Of a stretch of DNA of 64,000 nt, positions 34,601 to 40,600 are shown piece after piece. The position numbers and the translations under genes were made by a program. How positions within the stretch are numbered: the stretch's first letter is position 1; the number at the start of each line of letters is the position of its first letter. Origin of the DNA: Muricea muricata (Eukaryota > Cnidaria > Anthozoa > Malacalcyonacea > Plexauridae); the NCBI GenBank assembly GCA_963855995.1, contig CAWLCR010000065.1, positions 131,501 through 195,500 of the forward strand, in the 5' to 3' direction. The notes beneath the pieces are model-generated. The model was not told the DNA's origin. It saw only the letters and a list, made by a program, of their open reading frames with translations, and ran no database searches.

Positions 34601-37600
34601 GGGAAAACTTCCGTCGTTACCGAGAAACCACAAGGTTGTCAATCGTCACCGTGAAGCCAAAGAAAATCAAATCAAAGCTAAGGATAATGGTAAAGAATAT
34701 GCAGATCAACGTAGAGCTACGAAGTCAAGCAATATTAAAGTAGGAGATACCGTTATCGTTAAACAGCAAAAGAAAAATAAACTGTCAGCAAACTTTGCAA
34801 CAACACCATACACATCACAAAATCACTAGAAATAGCTCGTTTTTCAGGAAGATTCCCAGTGATATAGGAAGTGAAGAAGAAGAAGAATCGGTCATTTCAC
34901 AACCTCTCAGAAGAAAAACCAGAACAGGTCGCCGGGAAGATCGGACTGGAATGCCAGAACAGCAAGATGAAGTAATGCCGCCTAGACGTTCATTAGAACA
35001 GCAAAACGAGGCAGCGCCGACGAGACGATCAACAAGAAATCGAACGCAAACCGAATTCTTTGGGCACCCAATTACCTCTCACGTGATTAATTAGAAGTGC
35101 TAACAGGGACAGTGACACTGAATTTAACACTACATAGCATAATAATGTAACATTTATATTTATTCTGGTTTTAGTGTACATTAAAATCAGTTTAGGTTAT
35201 ATTCCAGTTTTGTTAAAAAAAAAAGAGGAGTGATGTAGTGATCGCTAGATCACTAGAACTCATGCCCCCGCACGGACAGAAATCGGGGGTTCGCGAAGCG
35301 GGTGTAATGGTAGTATACGTTTTATATATACGTGTGGAATATAGTTAGACTATGAAATAAAACACATAAAACTTATACGAAATCGCATTCATAACAACAT
35401 AGTAGGTAATAAAGTCAAGAAATTCAATTCTTTCCTGCAAAGCTGAAGGTCTGAATAATTCCAATATTCCATGTAAGCCTAATTAAGTTAATAAATCCAT
35501 GTTAAATAAAAATTAAACAGACAACAAACCTCAGTCAGCTCTGCCAGTTTGTTTTCACTCAGATAGTCCAAGAAAACACACTTGGCTACTTTAGTATACA
35601 TTTTTGTGCGTTTCCGGGCCCTTGACTTCGATTATTTGCCCGATTTGTTTGGCCGAAACCGAAGCAAAGCGAACTACTGTAAAGCCATTGTCAAAACTCA
35701 AAACAATTCCCGCGATTTATTCTTTTGAAATTCATGCAAATCGCCGCTGAGAAAATACGCGGGCACAGTTTGGACATGACAAATAAATCTCGTATTTGCC
35801 TGTGATGGCGTGAGCACATGACAAATACGAGATTATTTTGTCTGCGCCGAAATACGAAAATTCACTGTAGGCTCTCAAACAATGAGAATACGAGAATCTT
35901 CTTTTCTTATTATTGCCTAAACAATGCTCAGTGCTGAAAATATGTTATTTCGACCGGCTATTTTCATTTGATTCGAATTTGCCTAATTTTTCTTTCAATT
36001 TCACAAAAATGGTGACAGTCGAAAGCTAAAAAAGATTGATTTCTGTAGATTAAATATAGAATGCGCAAGAGCACTCCAAAGTCCGATTACCTTTTTTGAT
36101 TCACAATGTGTAGGAAACTTGAGAGTGGAACTTACTTTTGTTCTAGCTTTTTCAAAGCAGTGTCTTTTTGCGCCAGCATATCTTGAACTGCTAATGCATA
36201 AGTGTTCTCCAGTTGCAACAATGTCTCCAAAGCTGACGAATGAATGAGCGAATGATACATCTCAGAAAAACTCAGTTCTTCTGTTCGCACTTCCTGAGCA
36301 TCAGAATATCTCGAGCATTCTTGTGTAAAAGCTTCATTCCACGAATTGATTGCTCGTTCAGACAGTTGCGGATTTTGTGAATACGTATCTAGGATTTTAT
36401 CTGCTGAATCATTATAGTAGGTCTCATTTTCTTTACTGATAAAAACATACAGTGCATTCAGTAAATCTAAAATAAATAAAAAAAGATGATTAGCAGCAAA
36501 CCACTAGGCAACCATTAAGGCATTTTCAAGAGATCCGCATGAGAGTAATCAACCTCCCCTCCTGGGGCCGGTTGTATAAAAGGCGTTTAGCTTAAACGGT
36601 GGATAAGCAAAAACTTGAAAGCGCTCCAATTCATCTTGTAAATACTTAAACTTAAATTTTATCAACTGAATATGTAGTTCTATATGCGTAGTTGTTATGT
36701 TCCGACCGAAAATTTTAGTTTGGTTTCAGTCAATAGTTCATAGCCTTGCTTGATATTTTCGACTTGTCCAAAACGCCTTTTATATAACCGGCCCCTGTTT
36801 AATATTTAAGCAATGTGAGCAAAAATACTTAAGCATGCTACGCATGTGGGATCTGATCTTTCTCAAACTCGCTGATAATTCATGATCAAAACACAAAGGG
36901 AAAATCACCACTACATGTCTGCCTTGATACCACGGAAAAAAAGCCCATCAAATAACTCAATTTTTGTGTTTCTCGCTAGGCTCAAGTTCGCTTGAGAAGC
37001 AATATAATAATCTCGAAATTACGAACTGAAATTTGTGACTATATCGCAACCAGGTATATAATCCGACATAATAAGTGCTACTCTGGTTTTGTTAAATGAA
37101 TGAAATCACCGAACAAAGATTACATTCACGACCCAACGTTTCGACACTCCGGTCTAGTGCCTTCATTCAAGGAATTGCGGAACCAATCAGGAGAGTTCTC
37201 AATAATTGTGGTATCAAGGTTGCCCTGAAACCCTTTCAGACATTGGGACATATTTTTGCGAAACCCAAGGATCGCGTTCCGACTGATCAGAAAAACACAT
37301 GCTGTATACTCTATACCATGCGGTGATTGCGAGAAAGTATATCTGGGTCAAACGAAACGCCAGTTTTGCACACGTCTGAAAGAACATCAAAGGGCTGTTC
37401 CTAATTTTAACAGTTCAAAATCAGCTTTGGCTGAACACATGTGTGAAGCAAGCCATAACATTGCGTGGGAAGATTCTAAAGTCATTACCACTAACAATCG
37501 TTATGGTCAAAGGCTTTGTTTGGAAGCCTGGCATATCAATGCGAGCCCTTATGCCTTAAATAAGGATGACGGAACTCATTTACCACAAGAGTATTTACAT

Positions 37601-40600
37601 CTTGTTGGTAGATGACATCACCTTGACAGCATATAAGGTCGTGAGTTTCAACATCAGACCACCCCTGATGAAGACACTAGACCGGAGTGTCGAAACGTTG
37701 GGTCGTGAATGTAATCTTTGTTCGGTGATTTCATTCATTTAACAAAACCAGAGTAGCACTTATTATGTCGGATCTCGAAATTGTTTCCTACCAGCGTACA
37801 AAACACCTCAAAGTGCGTGCAAAAAACGCGGCTAGCGCCTTGTTTTTCAACACACTTTTTGGTGTTTTATACACCCGATAAAGGTTCCTTGTTTATTATA
37901 CATTACATAAGATCCTAACTACAGTGATATCTGGCAGGGTTTTCCACCAATGACATTATCATCACGTTATTCTGCATTTAAGTATAGGTAATAGTATAAT
38001 TTCGAGTGCAATTACGGATAAACAAGCACGAGTGAGTTTTAAAAAACTGCAAATATAAAAAGGAAATGTTCAAACAAGCATTTTGTACTTACAACTTCGC
38101 ATTATGCAAGTGCACTCATTCTCGAATTTCTTCGCTTAAAAAAATCATGTTTACAAAAGCCATGGCTAAAAGTTTTACGTACAAAGTTCCAGCATACTTT
38201 AGAGTTTGTTTTGTGATCATAATTGCCAGAGAAGAATCCCAAATTGTGTTGAAATTTCGACGAAATCTTTACGCAAACGTGAAAATTCGGCCGCCATATT
38301 TTTGGTTTTTCAGCGAGTAAATCCCATCGCTCAAAGAGCTTATTACAGATTTTTGCACTGTTGTTACAGATTTTTGCACTGTTGTTACAGATTTTTGCAC
38401 TGTGTTACAGATTTTTGCACTGTTTTGGGTGATGTTTGGGATTAACTGCACTCGAATCAACCAATCACAGCCCAGAAACATTTCCTTGTATATTATTAAG
38501 TGATGAAATAGTTAACATGCACAACTTGACGAAAACGAACGCATATTCAGTTATGTTAATGTCTATCCCCATATTTTATGCAAATTATACGAGTACTTTT
38601 GAAATTAGTTCAAACGCATATATGCACGTATACGCAGCCATGGCTGACGACTTATATGTGATTGAGGTACTTGTTGCTGAGCTGGATGTGGTTGGTGGGG
38701 TGTGGTTAACGTAGTGGTTGACGGGGAAATGGAACTTGTTGTTGGAGTAATGGCATTTGTATACGATCCTTATCGCCTGATATGATTCTTGACGTTGCTC
38801 TGGATATGCAAAATTTGCATATTCATTTCGTCCACTCTTTCCATCAGACCCCTGAAATACACAGTAAATACGTACATATATTACACATATACACACAAAA
38901 TTGAATGGGTATTTTGTTTATACCTTTGCAAAAATCAACGTTTGATTACTGTACTTACTGCCTTACTTCACGATGAACGTAGTCTCGAACTCGCCTACGC
39001 ACAGAATTGGTAACCAATGTGTGGTAACTGCTCAATTCGGGATTTCTTTTAATACCATTGACTATAATACCCACAAAGCACCGTGTTGCCGATATTGCTC
39101 TGCAATGATAAGCCTTCCTTCTACGTTTCCAATCTTTACTCTTGGTCGTGGAGGCATTGTTAGAAACTTGTTATCTTGCTAAACATGTTGAATTGTCCGT
39201 AACCTCCCAAGGGTTCAAAAATTTCTATGAGCTTCATAATCAACTAGCCACTACAGGGTGAGTAAAAAAACTGATGCTCTTTCAAATTCAAAGTAGCGGC
39301 GAATTTCATTACGGTGCATTCCCATGGGTATACAGAGAAGAGATCGTGATTTAGTACACAGTACGTAAACCACAAAGACTCTTTGTTCCGTTGTCAATTG
39401 CACCATGTTGTCGTGTTTCGGACTTTGTCTTGTTTCTGACAATTCTTGCACGGCTAAAATTATGCATTTTAACTTCCACTGGGAATTAGATTTTGTTTTA
39501 GCTCAACGTCTGTCAAATTGCAAGAATGCAATGCTGCTAGTTTGAATTTCAATAGTATAAGTTTTTTTACTCATCCTGAACTGTGTACTTAGTCACGATC
39601 TGTTCTCTGTATACCTATGGGAATACTTAAAGTTCCGTAATGAAATTCGTGGCTAATTTGAATTTGAAAGGGCATCAGTTTTTTTTGACTCACCCTGTAT
39701 AAGAAATTTTTCATGATGCAACGACACGCAGGGTGAATATGAAATAAGCAAACCTTTCAAATTTAATAATCATGCATAATAGGCATCATGCAGCTATATG
39801 TAAACTTGACAGCAATAATTGCTTTAAATAAATGGTACGTTCATAAAATTCTACGCACTTAAACGCATGGAAAGTTAAGTTCCAACGGTATGAAACAAAA
39901 GAACTTAAGTGTAGTCCTCACTGCATGGTTAGCGACATAAGCATAAGCAAAATAACAAACTTTAAGGATAAATTTTCCTCTGAGGTTTACAAAAACAAAG
40001 CAGAAATAATTTTATTCTAAATTTGCTTTTGTTTTGCCATAGCTTATGCTCGTAGTCTTATGTTTGTGCTTATGCTTATGTCGATACTTATGTGCAAGCT
40101 TCGGTGGATATCTTTGTTTTGTTTTACCTTGTGCTTATTGTTATGTCGATTAATCTGAATTTGAAAGGATTGATGTTTTTACGCACATTTTCAGTACATG
40201 ATTTGAATATATCACCTTAATCACTTGACGAAAATTCATAATTTCTCGTGTCAACCAATACGCAAGCGAGTTTATACGCGTTTAAGCAACCTTATCGTTC
40301 AGCTAATGAGGCTTTTCGTTCGTTTTCGTCAAGTTGTGCATGTTAACTAATAAAACGTTATTAACGTTATTTCGCATGCCTAATTGGCGATTAGGGCGTG
40401 TTGCACGTATGGTGGTTTTTGACATGGTATCACATCGGTGAAAGTCTTTAAAAAAAGCATTAGATTTCCATGCTCATGCCAGTATAGAATAAATGGAAGA
40501 AGTTCTATGTAGAACCATCCTCAGAGATATGAAAAACTAGATTCATATTAATCTGACACTGCAGAGAACAACGAGAAATTCGTTGTCTCCAGCGGGAGCA

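Larger units (their letters stand above)
30867..35401 (+). mobile_element. Ty3/gypsy LTR retrotransposon 1 (young)
   Basis: Identical-length LTRs of 163 bp (30872-31034 and 35234-35396) with a single mismatch lie between 5-bp duplications ACATA (30867-30871 and 35397-35401). TTGGCGACGAGG directly after the left LTR is the likely primer-binding site and A10GAGGAG before the right LTR is the polypurine tract. One long Gag-Pol frame covers 31047-34829; the end of Pol is disturbed. It lies antisense to FERRY3 in intron 2. The LTR identity says that the insertion is recent. Confidence 0.96.
28421..36135 (-). other. FERRY3 intron 2 (7.7 kb)
   Basis: The largest FERRY3 intron. It carries a palindrome (29161-29375), a mariner-like element (29669-30253), a palindromic block (30690-30845), a complete gypsy insertion (30867-35401) and half of a second mariner-like copy (35935-36114). 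Without the gypsy element it would be about 3.2 kb. Confidence 0.75.
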
